From: ZC4RG30 sp963777735 | GTDB taxonomy: Bacteria; Pseudomonadota; Gammaproteobacteria; Steroidobacterales; Steroidobacteraceae | Assembly: GCA_963777735.1 (NCBI GenBank) | Contig: CAVZRQ010000009.1 | Span: forward strand, 68,069-132,068 | DNA: 64,000 bases | Direction: 5' to 3' | In this document: positions 34,486 to 43,253 of the stretch, one piece after another | Position numbering within the stretch: position 1 is the first letter of the stretch | Layout: each line of letters starts with the position of its first letter | The notes under the pieces: generated by a model | What the model saw: only the letters and a program-made list of their open reading frames with translations | Databases searched by the model: none | Told to the model about the DNA's origin: nothing | Position numbers and translations under genes: made by a program

Positions 34486-35172
34486 TTACTTCGTGTCGAG
34501 TTTGTCGCCGGTGAAGGGATTGAACTGGTAGTTGCCGGGGAATTCCTCACCGGACTTCTTGTCGAGCCTCGCCGGCAGCAGGCTGCCCAGCGGCAGGCGC
34601 CATGAGAAGGTGTCGTCGTACAGCTTGATCTTCAATGTGCCGGATTGCATGGCATCCATCAGCAGCGCGCCATCCGCACCTTTTGACGGATAGACCACGA
34701 ACTCCATGGCCTGACCCACCTGCCCTGCCATGGCTGCCATCGCGGGCTTGAGCTGCGACAGCAGCAGCTGCGCCACCGGCGAAACCTGCTCCGGCGCCAG
34801 CGGCTCGATGACCTTGCCGTTGGATTCCACACGCGCGTTCTTGATCAGATCGGCCTTGGACTGCACTTCACTCAGCCCACCTGCGCCGGCCTTTCCCTTC
34901 AGCAACGCGATGACCGTGTAATCTGCCAGGCCACCGAGCACCTGCTGGCGGGCTTCTGCCGGCAAAGCGGGATTGGCCTTCAGGCTCTCTTCCCAGAACT
35001 GCTGCGGCAACCACCACACCATGGTGATCTGGCCGCCGGATTCCGCAGAGCGTTGTGTTTCACGCACGATTTCCTGCACGCCGGCCACCGAGGCGACGGA
35101 AGCACCCAGTGTGGCAATCAGCAGCGCGGCCACGAAGCCAGCGCGACGCTTCCGTTTCAGATCCCGTTCCAT
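34486..35172 (-). CDS. Exported protein of unknown function
   Basis: A 228-residue protein with a basic N-terminus and one hydrophobic segment (residues 12-32), probably a signal peptide. The mature part includes SGGQITMVWWLPQQFWEESL and FVVYPSKGADGALLMDAM and ends NPFTGDKLDTK. I do not recognise the family. AGGAGAGGG lies just upstream of the ATG. It follows the TraB-type gene by 15 bases on the same strand and may be cotranscribed with it. Confidence 0.72.
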   Translation of the reverse strand: MERDLKRKRRAGFVAALLIATLGASVASVAGVQEIVRETQRSAESGGQITMVWWLPQQFWEESLKANPALPAEARQQVLGGLADYTVIALLKGKAGAGGLSEVQSKADLIKNARVESNGKVIEPLAPEQVSPVAQLLLSQLKPAMAAMAGQVGQAMEFVVYPSKGADGALLMDAMQSGTLKIKLYDDTFSWRLPLGSLLPARLDKKSGEEFPGNYQFNPFTGDKLDTK

Positions 35173-35187
35173 GATGAGTTCCCTCTC

Positions 35188-36060
35188 CTATTTGCGTTCG
35201 ACTTTGTATCCCTTGCGGCGCAGCAGTTCCACCAGGCCATCATTGCCCACCATGTGCAACGCGCCGGTAACGACGAGGTAGTCGTCCTGCGGATGCGCGA
35301 GCATGGTCTCTATCTGTGGCACCCAGCGCAGGTTGCGATCGGTGGTCAGCGCCTTGAAGAACTCCGGTGATTCAGCGGCGCCACTGCGCAGCATGGCTTC
35401 GAGCTGCACCAGATCGCCGCGGCGCCACACGGCCGTGATTTCGGCCAGCTCGCGCGAGGCGTCTGTTTCTTCCAGCGTGGCGCGCAGGAACTCGCGTTGC
35501 TCGTCCAGCGGCAGTCTGGCAAACAGGGAGAGCTGGTCCGTCGCGGTTTCGAGGCCCCGCAATGGCTTGCGATCGCGCTGCGCGCGCATCGCGATCTGGT
35601 AATCGACGCCATCCAGCGGACTGAAGCCCGCCTGCAGGAGCCGCGCCTGCATCACCTGCATGGCCACATACCAGGGCTGCATCCGCGTCAGGAAGTCGGT
35701 GTCGATATGCAGCGGTGCGGCAGCCTTCTGCAACTGCGCGTGCAATGCCGGGCCCAGCACCGCGGCAAGGGTCTGTCCTTCCGGCAGAGTCTGCAGTGCC
35801 AGCGTTGCACCACCCGACATCTCTGCCGCCGCGGCGAAGATGTCGAGTTCCTCGACGATGATTTCGGCATCCAGATAGGCCGCTTCGGTCACGGCGGGCA
35901 GCGCGCGGTCGCTGCTATGCAGCAGATGCACCGAACCCAGCAGGTACACCGTGTTGTGCTTGCCTGTCACTTCCCAGAAGACATGCTCGCCGTCTGCATG
36001 GACAGCCATCGACCAGCACAGTCCGGCAAGCAGGCTGACGACAAGGGATCTGGTTCTCAA
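35188..36060 (-). CDS. TraB/GumN family exported protein
   Basis: A 290-residue protein with a signal peptide (cut after VHADG region). The first conserved GxxH appears in YLLGSVHLLHSSDRALP (about residues 41-57), the second in VVTGALHMVGNDGLVELLRRKG near the C-terminus, both diagnostic for the TraB/PrgY/GumN family, thought to be metal-dependent proteases. The start is a TTG at 36060 with GAGG 5 bases upstream; no ATG would give a full signal peptide. Confidence 0.85.
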   Translation of the reverse strand: MRTRSLVVSLLAGLCWSMAVHADGEHVFWEVTGKHNTVYLLGSVHLLHSSDRALPAVTEAAYLDAEIIVEELDIFAAAAEMSGGATLALQTLPEGQTLAAVLGPALHAQLQKAAAPLHIDTDFLTRMQPWYVAMQVMQARLLQAGFSPLDGVDYQIAMRAQRDRKPLRGLETATDQLSLFARLPLDEQREFLRATLEETDASRELAEITAVWRRGDLVQLEAMLRSGAAESPEFFKALTTDRNLRWVPQIETMLAHPQDDYLVVTGALHMVGNDGLVELLRRKGYKVERK

Positions 36061-36192
36061 GACAGCCTCGCAGCATCTGGCAGAGGGATGTCATGTTACC
36101 GGTTTGCAAAACAGCGCGGGGATCAACCGCCGGACTCGACGGCACGGGCCTGCGTGCTTATGCTGGCTGGCAATCGATGCGAGGGGACACTC

Positions 36193-37188
36193 GTGCGCAA
36201 TCTGAATCCGGCACTGCAGTTTGCGGCCATAGCCATCGCACTATGCGTTGCGCCCGCCTTGGCACATCATAGCCAGGCTGCGTTCGACACCACGCGAGAG
36301 CTCACCATCGAGGGGACCATCCATCGCCTCGACTGGAAGAACCCGCATATCTATCTCATCGTTGAAACAAAGGACAACGCCGGTGTCACCCGGTTGCAGC
36401 AGGTGGAAGGTCTGGCGGTAACGCAGTCGCTGGTGGCCGGGCTGGATCGTTCCGCGCTGAAACCCGGCACACATGTGCTGGTGCGCATCAACCCCAACCG
36501 CAACGAAGCAGGCCGAACCGTGCGCGGACTGGATGTGGTGACCACCGCCAATGGCAAGGTCCATCCTTTCTATCGCCATGCCGCCGCCCCGCCACCGCTG
36601 AAGCCGGCACACAGCCTGGCCGGCAAGTGGGCGCCTTCACTGGCCGAGACGGGCAAGGTTTTCGGTGCGGTGCGCGGTGCCTGGAAACTCACTGCAGCCG
36701 GGAGTTCGGGGACGCTGGTGGGTGCCTGCGAGATCGAACCCATCCCGTTCCTGGCAGCGATCAACGAACTGCGCACGATCGACGTGGGCACAAACCGCGT
36801 GCTGTTCCGCTTCGACAACTCCGGTGATGATGCGGTGCGCGAAGTCCGCCTCGACCAGAAGCAACATCCGGCCGGAATCAAACCTTCCTTGTTCGGCCAC
36901 TCCATTGGCCATTGGCAGGGCGAGACACTGGTGATCGACACCGTGGGCTACGCGCCGCATGCATCGGGCGTGTTCACCGGCATTCCCTCCGGCGTGCGCA
37001 AGCACACCGTTGAACGACTGACCCTCATGCCCGATGGCCTGAGGTTGCGCTACGAACTCACCATGGAAGATCCGGACTTCCTGGCCGAGCCTGCCACCTT
37101 GAGCATGCTCTGGGATCATCGCCCCGATCTCGAGTTCGCGAAGGTGCCCTGCGACAAGGAAGTATCCGATCGCTATCTCGCGGACTGA
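36193..37188 (+). CDS. Fusion protein: DUF6152 domain joined to WEGDTLV-family domain
   Basis: A 331-residue exported protein uniting two families that elsewhere in this window are separate neighbours. After the signal peptide (cut after PALA), the mature part begins HHSQAAFDTTRELTIEGTI and includes WKNPHIYLIV, the DUF6152 half (to about residue 115). The second half (from about 125) has HWQGETLVIDTVGY, a VERLTLMPDGLRLRYELTMED stretch and LSMLWDHRP, the WEGDTLV pattern in a divergent form without the CxENN end. The start is GTG at 36193: GAGGGGA lies 5 bases upstream and the preceding in-frame sequence is antisense to the TraB gene. Function unknown; the fusion implies the two parts act together. 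Confidence 0.8.
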   Translation: MRNLNPALQFAAIAIALCVAPALAHHSQAAFDTTRELTIEGTIHRLDWKNPHIYLIVETKDNAGVTRLQQVEGLAVTQSLVAGLDRSALKPGTHVLVRINPNRNEAGRTVRGLDVVTTANGKVHPFYRHAAAPPPLKPAHSLAGKWAPSLAETGKVFGAVRGAWKLTAAGSSGTLVGACEIEPIPFLAAINELRTIDVGTNRVLFRFDNSGDDAVREVRLDQKQHPAGIKPSLFGHSIGHWQGETLVIDTVGYAPHASGVFTGIPSGVRKHTVERLTLMPDGLRLRYELTMEDPDFLAEPATLSMLWDHRPDLEFAKVPCDKEVSDRYLAD

Positions 37189-37196
37189 ATGTCCCG

Positions 37197-37220
37197 GCGC
37201 GACCTGATGCCAGGTCGCGC
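37197..37220. terminator. Hairpin between convergent genes
   Basis: A perfect 10-bp stem GCGCGACCTG / CAGGTCGCGC (arms 37197-37206 and 37211-37220), loop ATGC. It lies between the fusion gene stop and the ahpF stop. The T-run on either side is poor, so it may act weakly or stabilise transcript ends. Confidence 0.6.
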
Positions 37221-37234
37221 TTGCGTGGTGCGGG

Positions 37235-38808
37235 TCAGGCCGCTACGGCAGAAGCCAACACCGGCGCGCGGATCATGTGCTCGAAGGCGCCGAGCGCCGC
37301 CTTCGAGCCTTCGCCCATCGCCACCACGATCTGCTTGAACGGCACCGTGGTGCAGTCGCCCGCCGCGAACACGCCGGCTACGGAAGTCTGACCGCGGTCA
37401 TCCACTTCGACTTCTCGCCGCGCGGCGAGAGCTTGATGGTGCCCTTCAGCCAGTCGGTGTTCGGCACGAGGCCGATCTGCACGAAGATGCCCGCGAGCTT
37501 CAGTTCACGGCTCGCACCGGTGCCGCGATCCTTGTAGCGCATGGCAGTGACTTCCTGCCCATTGCCCACCACTTCACTGGTCTCGGCGTTGGTGATGATG
37601 CTCACGTTGGGCAGGCTCTTGAGCTTGTTCACGAGCACCGCGTCGGCGCGCAGCGAGGGCGCGAACTCGATCAGCGTCACGAACTTCACGATACCGGCGA
37701 GATCGATGGCCGCCTCCACACCGGAGTTGCCACCGCCTACCACGGCCACATCCTTGCCCTTGAACAGCGGGCCATCGCAATGCGGGCAATAGGCCACGCC
37801 GCGGTTGCGGTATTCGTTCTCGCCGGGCACGCCGAGATTGCGCCAGCGGGCACCGGTGGAAACGATCACCGACTTCGCCCGGAGCGTCGCGCCACTTTCG
37901 AAGCGCAACTGATGCAGCTCGCCGGGCACCAGCTGCGTGGCGCGCTGCAGATTGAAGATCTCGACGTTGTTCGCGCGCACGTTCTGTTCGAGTGCGCGGG
38001 CGAGCTGCGGCCCTTCGGTGTGTTCCACCGAGATCAGGTTCTCGATGCCCATGGTGTCGAGCACCTGGCCACCGAAGCGCTCTGCCGCCACGGCCACGCG
38101 AATGCCCTTGCGCGCGGCATAGATGGCGGCGGCCGCACCGGCGGGCCCACCACCGACAATCAGCATATCGTAAGGCGCCTGTTCGTTCAGCTTCGCGGCA
38201 GCACGCTGCGCGGCCCCCTGATCGAGTTTCGCCACGATCTCTTCGACCGTCATGCGGCCCGAACCGAACTGCTTGCCGTTCAGGAACACGGTGGGCACCG
38301 AGCGGATGTTGTGCGAGGCCACTTCCTGTTCGAAGAGCGCGCCATCGACCATGGTGTGGCGGATGCGCGGATTGAGCACGGACATCAGGTTGAGCGCCTG
38401 GACCACATCGGGGCAGTTCTGGCAGCTCAGTGAAATATAGGTCTGGAATTCCATGTCGCCATCCAGCTGGCGGATCTGATCGATGATGGCCTGCTCGATC
38501 TTCGGCGGGTAACCACCCACCTGCAGCAGCGCCAGGATCAGCGAAGTGAATTCATGGCCCATCGGCAGGCCGGCGAACGTGACGCGCGCCGGCTGACCAG
38601 GGCTTGCGAGCGCAAAGGACGGAGTGCGCCCGTTGCCTTCACGGCTTTCTTTGACCGTGACACGTGTCGTCAACGAAGCAATGTCTGCCAGCAGCGAGAG
38701 CATGTCGCGCGAATCGGTGCTGTCGTCCACGTACGCCGTGATCTCCACGGGCGTGACCAGACGTTCGAGGTAGGCACCCAGCTGCGCTTTCATCTCCGGT
38801 TCCAACAT
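37235..38808 (-). CDS. ahpF: Alkyl hydroperoxide reductase subunit F (one apparent frameshift near the C-terminus)
   Basis: AhpF is a flavoprotein that passes electrons from NADH to AhpC. The N-terminal double-thioredoxin-like domain has CQNC near residue 130; the FAD part has MLIVGGGPAGAAAA near 216, the redox-active CPHC near 345, VAVVGGGNSGVEAAI for NADH, and AAGDCTTVPFKQ near the end. The frame breaks at about 37410-37416 (after LSPRGE); adding one base (or removing two) rejoins VEVDDRGQTSVAG and gives 524 residues, close to the usual 521. Without the correction the protein would lose the final FAD-binding strand. It follows ahpC by 36 bases. Confidence 0.92.
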
Positions 38809-38844
38809 GACAATTGCTCCGTTGATCGACTATGTGTTGCGGAT

Positions 38845-39408
38845 TTAGATCTTGCCGACCAGGTCCAGCGAGGGCTTCAGCGTGTTCGAACCTGGCTTCC
38901 AGCTGGCCGGGCACACTTCGCCGTTGTGCGTGGCGACGTACTGGGCAGCCTGCACCTTGCGCAGCAGTTCCTTGGCGTCGCGGCCGATGCCGAGGTCATG
39001 CACTTCCATGACCTTGATCTGGCCTTCCGGATTGATCACGAAGGTGCCGCGCAGCGCGAGGCCTTCTTCTTCGATCATCACTTCGAAGTTGCGCGACAGC
39101 GTGCCGGTCGGGTCGCCAATCAGCGGGTACTGCACCTTCTTGATGGTGTCCGAAGCGTCATGCCAGGCCTTGTGGGTGAAGTGCGTGTCGGTGGAGACGC
39201 CATACACCTCGACGCCGATCTTCTTGAATTCGGCATAGGTGTCGGCCAGGTCGCCGAGCTCGGTGGGGCAGACGAAGGTGAAGTCGGCGGGATAGAACAC
39301 CACCACGGACCACTTGCCCTTCAGGTCGGCGTCGGAAACGGGCACGAACTTGCCGTTGTGGTAGGCGGTGGCTTTGAACGGCTTGATATGGGTGTTGATC
39401 AGGGACAT
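38845..39408 (-). CDS. ahpC: Alkyl hydroperoxide reductase subunit C (typical 2-Cys peroxiredoxin)
   Basis: A 187-residue peroxiredoxin that reduces hydrogen peroxide and organic peroxides. The peroxidatic Cys47 is in FYPADFTFVCPTE and the resolving Cys166 in NGEVCPASW, as in AhpC of E. coli and Salmonella (also 187 residues). The start at 39408 (MSLINTHIKPF) matches the family exactly. ahpF follows 36 bases downstream. An OxyR-like site lies upstream at 39475-39511, so peroxide induction is expected. Confidence 0.97.
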   Translation of the reverse strand: MSLINTHIKPFKATAYHNGKFVPVSDADLKGKWSVVVFYPADFTFVCPTELGDLADTYAEFKKIGVEVYGVSTDTHFTHKAWHDASDTIKKVQYPLIGDPTGTLSRNFEVMIEEEGLALRGTFVINPEGQIKVMEVHDLGIGRDAKELLRKVQAAQYVATHNGEVCPASWKPGSNTLKPSLDLVGKI

Positions 39409-39474
39409 GGGATGGATCCTTGGTTTTGCTAAAGGGCTGAAACGAAGACTAGTGGCCAGGGCAGCTTTTGGGTA

Positions 39475-39511
39475 GTCAATTGTTTGTATCGAGTCGATAG
39501 ACATCATCTAT
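39475..39511 (-). promoter_or_regulatory. OxyR-like binding site upstream of ahpC
   Basis: Read on the minus strand, 37 bp begin with ATAGATGATGTCTAT, a near-perfect OxyR half (ATAG-N-T-N3-A-N-CTAT with one mismatch), followed after 7 bases by a weaker half starting ATACAAACAAT. The total length of 15+7+15 matches the OxyR consensus. It lies 67-103 bases upstream of the ahpC start codon. Confidence 0.6.
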
Positions 39512-39525
39512 CGCGCTGCCAGCAG

Positions 39526-41085
39526 TCAGGCTGGCAGGATGGGGAGATTGCCAGCTTCCACCACGAAGGAGCGCAGGATCTGCCGGCCAGCCGTGGGCTG
39601 GCTCACGTCGTCGATCGCGACGAGATCCACCTGCATGCGTTTGTCGGAGAGATTCACGTTGAGGTAGCCGCGCTTGCGGCCGTCGAGCAGCTGGAGATTG
39701 GCGTTGTTGTTGCGCCAGGCATCCAGTGACGCCTGCGGACGGCCATCCGATGAAATCGAGGTGGCGACAAATTCAGATGCGACCAGCGGCGTATCCAGCC
39801 GCTCCGGAATCGCGTTGATGTTGCCCGCGACGAACGCATGCAGGTCACCGGAAAGGATCACCGGATTCGCGGCGCGCGTCTGGATCAATGCATCGATGAG
39901 CCGCTGACGCGCGGCGGGATAGCCCGTCCAGCCATCGGTCCAGTAGGTATTGGCCTCGCCCGGTGTTTCGTCCAGATGCGAGAACATCGTGCCCTGCGCG
40001 AGCAGCGTCCAGCGCGAGGGATGATCTTTCAGGCCTTGCGCGAACCATTGTTCCTGCGTCGCACCGAGCATGGTTCGCTGCGACTCGACGCGCTCCGCGC
40101 ACTCACCGCCGACACGGTTGCCACCGCTGCGCCCCGGCAACGGACAGGCCTGCCGCGATCGATACTGCCGCTGATCCAGCAGGTGGATGGTGGCCAGCCT
40201 GCCGATGGTGCGTCGTGCAAACAGCGGCATGCCACCCTCACGCGGCGCCGCGGCGGGTGGCAGGGGCAGGTGTTCGAAATAGGCCTGGTAGGCTGCGGCG
40301 CGACGCGCCAGGAAGACAGCCGGCTCCTCCGCGCGACCGCTGTCGGTTCCGGAGTAATCATTCGCCACTTCATGGTCGTCCCAGGTGGCGAGCCAGGGCG
40401 CCACCGCATGCGCCGCCTGCAATGCGGCATCGGTTTTGTACTGCGCATAACGCAGCCGATAGTCGTCGAGTGTCCGGCAGTTGCCGCCGCTGTGCCGGCG
40501 CGCGCGGTTGGTGGTTGCGGCACCTTCGTAGATGTAATCGCCCACATGCACGACGAGATCGGGAGAGTCGCTGGCGAGGTGATGGTAGGCGCTGAAGTAG
40601 CCCTGTTCGTAGTGCTGGCAACAGGCCACCGCCAGACGCAGCGCCGCCACGCGCGCGCGCGCCGCCGGCAGGGTGCGCGTGCGACCCACGGCACTGCGGT
40701 GCCCGCCCGCCGTGAAGCGATACCAGTATTCGCGGTCGGAAGAGAGGCCCGCAACCTCGGCATGCACGCTGTGCGCAAACTGCGCGGACGCGATCGCCGT
40801 GCCGCGCGCGACTACGCGGCGAAAGCGCTCGTCGGTAGCCAGTTCGTAGTCGACCGGCCAATCCACCGCCGGGAGGCCACCACCGGGAAGCGTGGGGTCT
40901 GGGGCGAGGCGGGTCCAGAGAACAGTGGAGTGATCCGTGGGAAACCCGGAAGCGACGCCGAGCCGGAACGGATCGGCCGGCAATGGCCGTTCGGCAGCGC
41001 GCGCATCCCGCCATGTTCCCGGCACGATCGCTGCGCCAGCCAGCACTGCCATGCCCTGCAATATCCGGCGTCGACCTGTTTCCAT
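39526..41085 (-). CDS. PhoD-like alkaline phosphatase/phosphodiesterase, exported
   Basis: A 519-residue protein with a leader METGRRRILQGMAVLAGAA that has a twin-arginine character, consistent with PhoD export by Tat. Core motifs: VVHVGDYIYEG, WDDHEVANDYSGTD and LSGDLHAFVAGN, which supply the metal ligands, plus an N-terminal Ig-like domain (residues 40-135). PhoD enzymes release phosphate from phosphomonoesters and diesters and use Fe/Ca. GGAGAG lies 6 bases before the ATG. No Pho box was found upstream, so phosphate control is not shown. Confidence 0.9.
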   Translation of the reverse strand: METGRRRILQGMAVLAGAAIVPGTWRDARAAERPLPADPFRLGVASGFPTDHSTVLWTRLAPDPTLPGGGLPAVDWPVDYELATDERFRRVVARGTAIASAQFAHSVHAEVAGLSSDREYWYRFTAGGHRSAVGRTRTLPAARARVAALRLAVACCQHYEQGYFSAYHHLASDSPDLVVHVGDYIYEGAATTNRARRHSGGNCRTLDDYRLRYAQYKTDAALQAAHAVAPWLATWDDHEVANDYSGTDSGRAEEPAVFLARRAAAYQAYFEHLPLPPAAAPREGGMPLFARRTIGRLATIHLLDQRQYRSRQACPLPGRSGGNRVGGECAERVESQRTMLGATQEQWFAQGLKDHPSRWTLLAQGTMFSHLDETPGEANTYWTDGWTGYPAARQRLIDALIQTRAANPVILSGDLHAFVAGNINAIPERLDTPLVASEFVATSISSDGRPQASLDAWRNNNANLQLLDGRKRGYLNVNLSDKRMQVDLVAIDDVSQPTAGRQILRSFVVEAGNLPILPA

Positions 41086-41146
41086 GCATTTCTCTCCATG
41101 CCACGAGCGTAGCAGCGCCGTTTTACGGAACGACTACAGCGGGTGC

Positions 41147-42379
41147 TCAGTCGCCCTGCAGTTCCAGCTGCGGCATGTGCTGCTGGGCCAGGCCCTGGAT
41201 CTCGCCACCAACACCCAGCAAGGCAGCCTTGCCGGCTTCCAGCTGCTTCTCGCGGCGCGCCCAGCGCTGCAGGGTCTGGCTCTTCTCGGATTCCAGCTCT
41301 TCGCGCATGCGCTGGAAGGCTTCCATCACCGCCTTGAGCTTCTGCGCAAACTGCGGCGAGGTGACGTAGTCGTACATGGCCTCCATCTTCTCGCCCTTGC
41401 CGGCCGAGGCGAGACGCTGCTTGTGCACATCGAGCAGCCCGGACCGCAGCACCTCGCCGAGCTGCACGGCCATCGACCAGGTCACCACCCACACATCATC
41501 CACCACACCAAACTGGGTGCCTGAACTCCACTCCTTCGGCACCGCACTGGAGGTGGTCACCAGCACGCCGGCGTCGGCACTGCAGCCGCGCATGTCGTCC
41601 TTGAGTTTGTCCACCCACTGCTGGCTCCAGTTCGCGGCGCGCTTGGTTTCCCACAGCAACACACCGGCAGCCGCGCCACTGCGCGACTGCACGCGCTGGA
41701 TGACATCGCCGCCACGCTGGCCCTTCTTCACTTCTTCGATGACGTCGAGCGGGAAGCAGCGACGCAGGCCTTCTTCCAGCGCCAGCTCGAGCACTTCTCC
41801 CTGCAGCTGCTGCGAACCCTGTTCTGCCCGGCGCTGCATGTCGGCCATCTGCGCGGCCATGTCGTCGAGCTTCTTCTGCAGCTCGGCTTTGTCGAGCGCG
41901 CTGCGCTCCTGCTCCTGTGCGCGCACCTGCAGTTCGCGCTGCGCGAGCTGTGCATCGACCTGCTTGCGCACTTCCAGCTGCAGGGATTCCTTTTCATCCT
42001 TCAGCTTCTGCCGCTCTTCGCGCAGCTGCAGCTGTTCGGTGCGCAGCTGTGCAAGCTGCTCCTGCGCGGTGGCGTTCTGCTTGCGCAGCCCTTCCAGTTC
42101 CAGACGTGATGTCTGCGCAGCCTGCTCGGCTGTCTGACGGCGGACTTCTTCCAGTGCACGCGCCTGCGCTTCCTGCTGCTGCTTCTCACGCTGCTGGGCC
42201 CGCTTGTCGGCAGCCAGTCGCTCGTTCTCGCGCAACTGCGTCAGGGCATCGGCGCTTGCGGCCTCGATGCCTTCGAGTGCATGCCTCGCAAAGCCCTGCT
42301 CCAGGGAGAACTCGTGCTCGCACTTCGGACAGGTGATGCGCGCGTCGGGTTGCAGGACGAGAGTTGTCGTGGCGCTCAT
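41147..42379 (-). CDS. DUF2130 domain protein (restriction-nuclease-like fold, coiled coil)
   Basis: A 410-residue cytoplasmic protein. An N-terminal zinc-ribbon-like ITCPKCEHEFSLEQGF is followed by a long charged coiled coil (about residues 45-190, rich in Q, E, R and K) and then the DUF2130 domain. That domain has VLLWETKRAANWSQQW, whose ExK resembles the PD-(D/E)xK nuclease core. The cellular role is not established. ATG at 42379 has GGAG about 10 bases upstream and lacks the alternative upstream extension's weak sequence. Confidence 0.85.
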   Translation of the reverse strand: MSATTTLVLQPDARITCPKCEHEFSLEQGFARHALEGIEAASADALTQLRENERLAADKRAQQREKQQQEAQARALEEVRRQTAEQAAQTSRLELEGLRKQNATAQEQLAQLRTEQLQLREERQKLKDEKESLQLEVRKQVDAQLAQRELQVRAQEQERSALDKAELQKKLDDMAAQMADMQRRAEQGSQQLQGEVLELALEEGLRRCFPLDVIEEVKKGQRGGDVIQRVQSRSGAAAGVLLWETKRAANWSQQWVDKLKDDMRGCSADAGVLVTTSSAVPKEWSSGTQFGVVDDVWVVTWSMAVQLGEVLRSGLLDVHKQRLASAGKGEKMEAMYDYVTSPQFAQKLKAVMEAFQRMREELESEKSQTLQRWARREKQLEAGKAALLGVGGEIQGLAQQHMPQLELQGD

Positions 42380-42545
42380 GCCGGGGATGCTCCTGTGAAT
42401 GTGCACAAGCATAGTGCGTCACGGGTCGTGGATGTAACTGCAAATGAGAACGGAAAGCGGGCCCGGATGCGCCTCCCTTTTCCGGCTTTGCGGGTGTCAA
42501 ACTTGATTCAGGAAAACGATCCGTGACAAGAAAAGGACTGAAGAA

Positions 42546-43145
42546 ATGAAGAAGATTTTCGCAGCTGCGGCGATGACGGCAATGGGCTTGGGCGCAGCGA
42601 TGACGGCCACTGCGGCCCAGGGCGATCTGGTCATGCGTGGCCGAGCCACCCTCCTTGACTTCGACAATGGCCAGAATGGCATGCCTGCACTGGTCGAGGC
42701 CGACAGCAAGTGGATTCCCGAAGTGGATTTCACCTACTACCTGACCGATGCCGTTTCGGCGGAACTGGTCCTGACCTATCCGCAGAAGGTCGACATCAGC
42801 GTCAATGGCAGTGATGCCGGCTCGGTGCGCGCGCTGCCGCCCACGCTGCTCGCCCAATACCATTTCGTCAATTTCGGCACGTTCACCCCGTATGTGGGCG
42901 CGGGCCTCAACCTGACATTGTTCAGCAAGCGCAGCCTGCTTGCCGGCGCTGCCCACACGGACAAGTCGAGCGTGGGTTTCGCGGTTCAGGCCGGTGTGGA
43001 CTATGACCTCGGCAACCAGTGGTCGCTGAACGTCGATCTGAAGTACATCGACATGGATACCGGCGTGCATGTCTCGGGCAACAAGATCGGCACGCTGGAT
43101 CTGAACCCCTGGGTGGCATCGGTGGGCCTCGGCTACCGGTTCTAG
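42546..43145 (+). CDS. OmpW family outer-membrane protein
   Basis: A 199-residue beta-barrel protein. The signal peptide ends at AMTATAAQG; the mature barrel has alternating strands, with DLVMRGRATLLDF, FTPYVGAGLNLTLFS, FAVQAGVDYDLGNQWSLNVDLKY and a C-terminal aromatic end VGLGYRF, all as in OmpW. OmpW forms a narrow channel for hydrophobic small molecules. AAAAGGACTGAAGAA provides a ribosome site. The gene is alone between two promoter-sized gaps. Confidence 0.9.
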   Translation: MKKIFAAAAMTAMGLGAAMTATAAQGDLVMRGRATLLDFDNGQNGMPALVEADSKWIPEVDFTYYLTDAVSAELVLTYPQKVDISVNGSDAGSVRALPPTLLAQYHFVNFGTFTPYVGAGLNLTLFSKRSLLAGAAHTDKSSVGFAVQAGVDYDLGNQWSLNVDLKYIDMDTGVHVSGNKIGTLDLNPWVASVGLGYRF

Positions 43146-43253
43146 ACGCAGCGCACAACTGCCGGGCCGGCAACTGCCGCGCACTCAACTGAGACGCGGT
43201 ACCTGCCCGGCAATCTGAACGGACCTATCATCGTTGCCTCTTCCGGGGCGACG

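Noticed and set aside
42450..42545. FNR box upstream of the OmpW gene
   Set aside because: TTGAT is present but the second half ATCAA is not.
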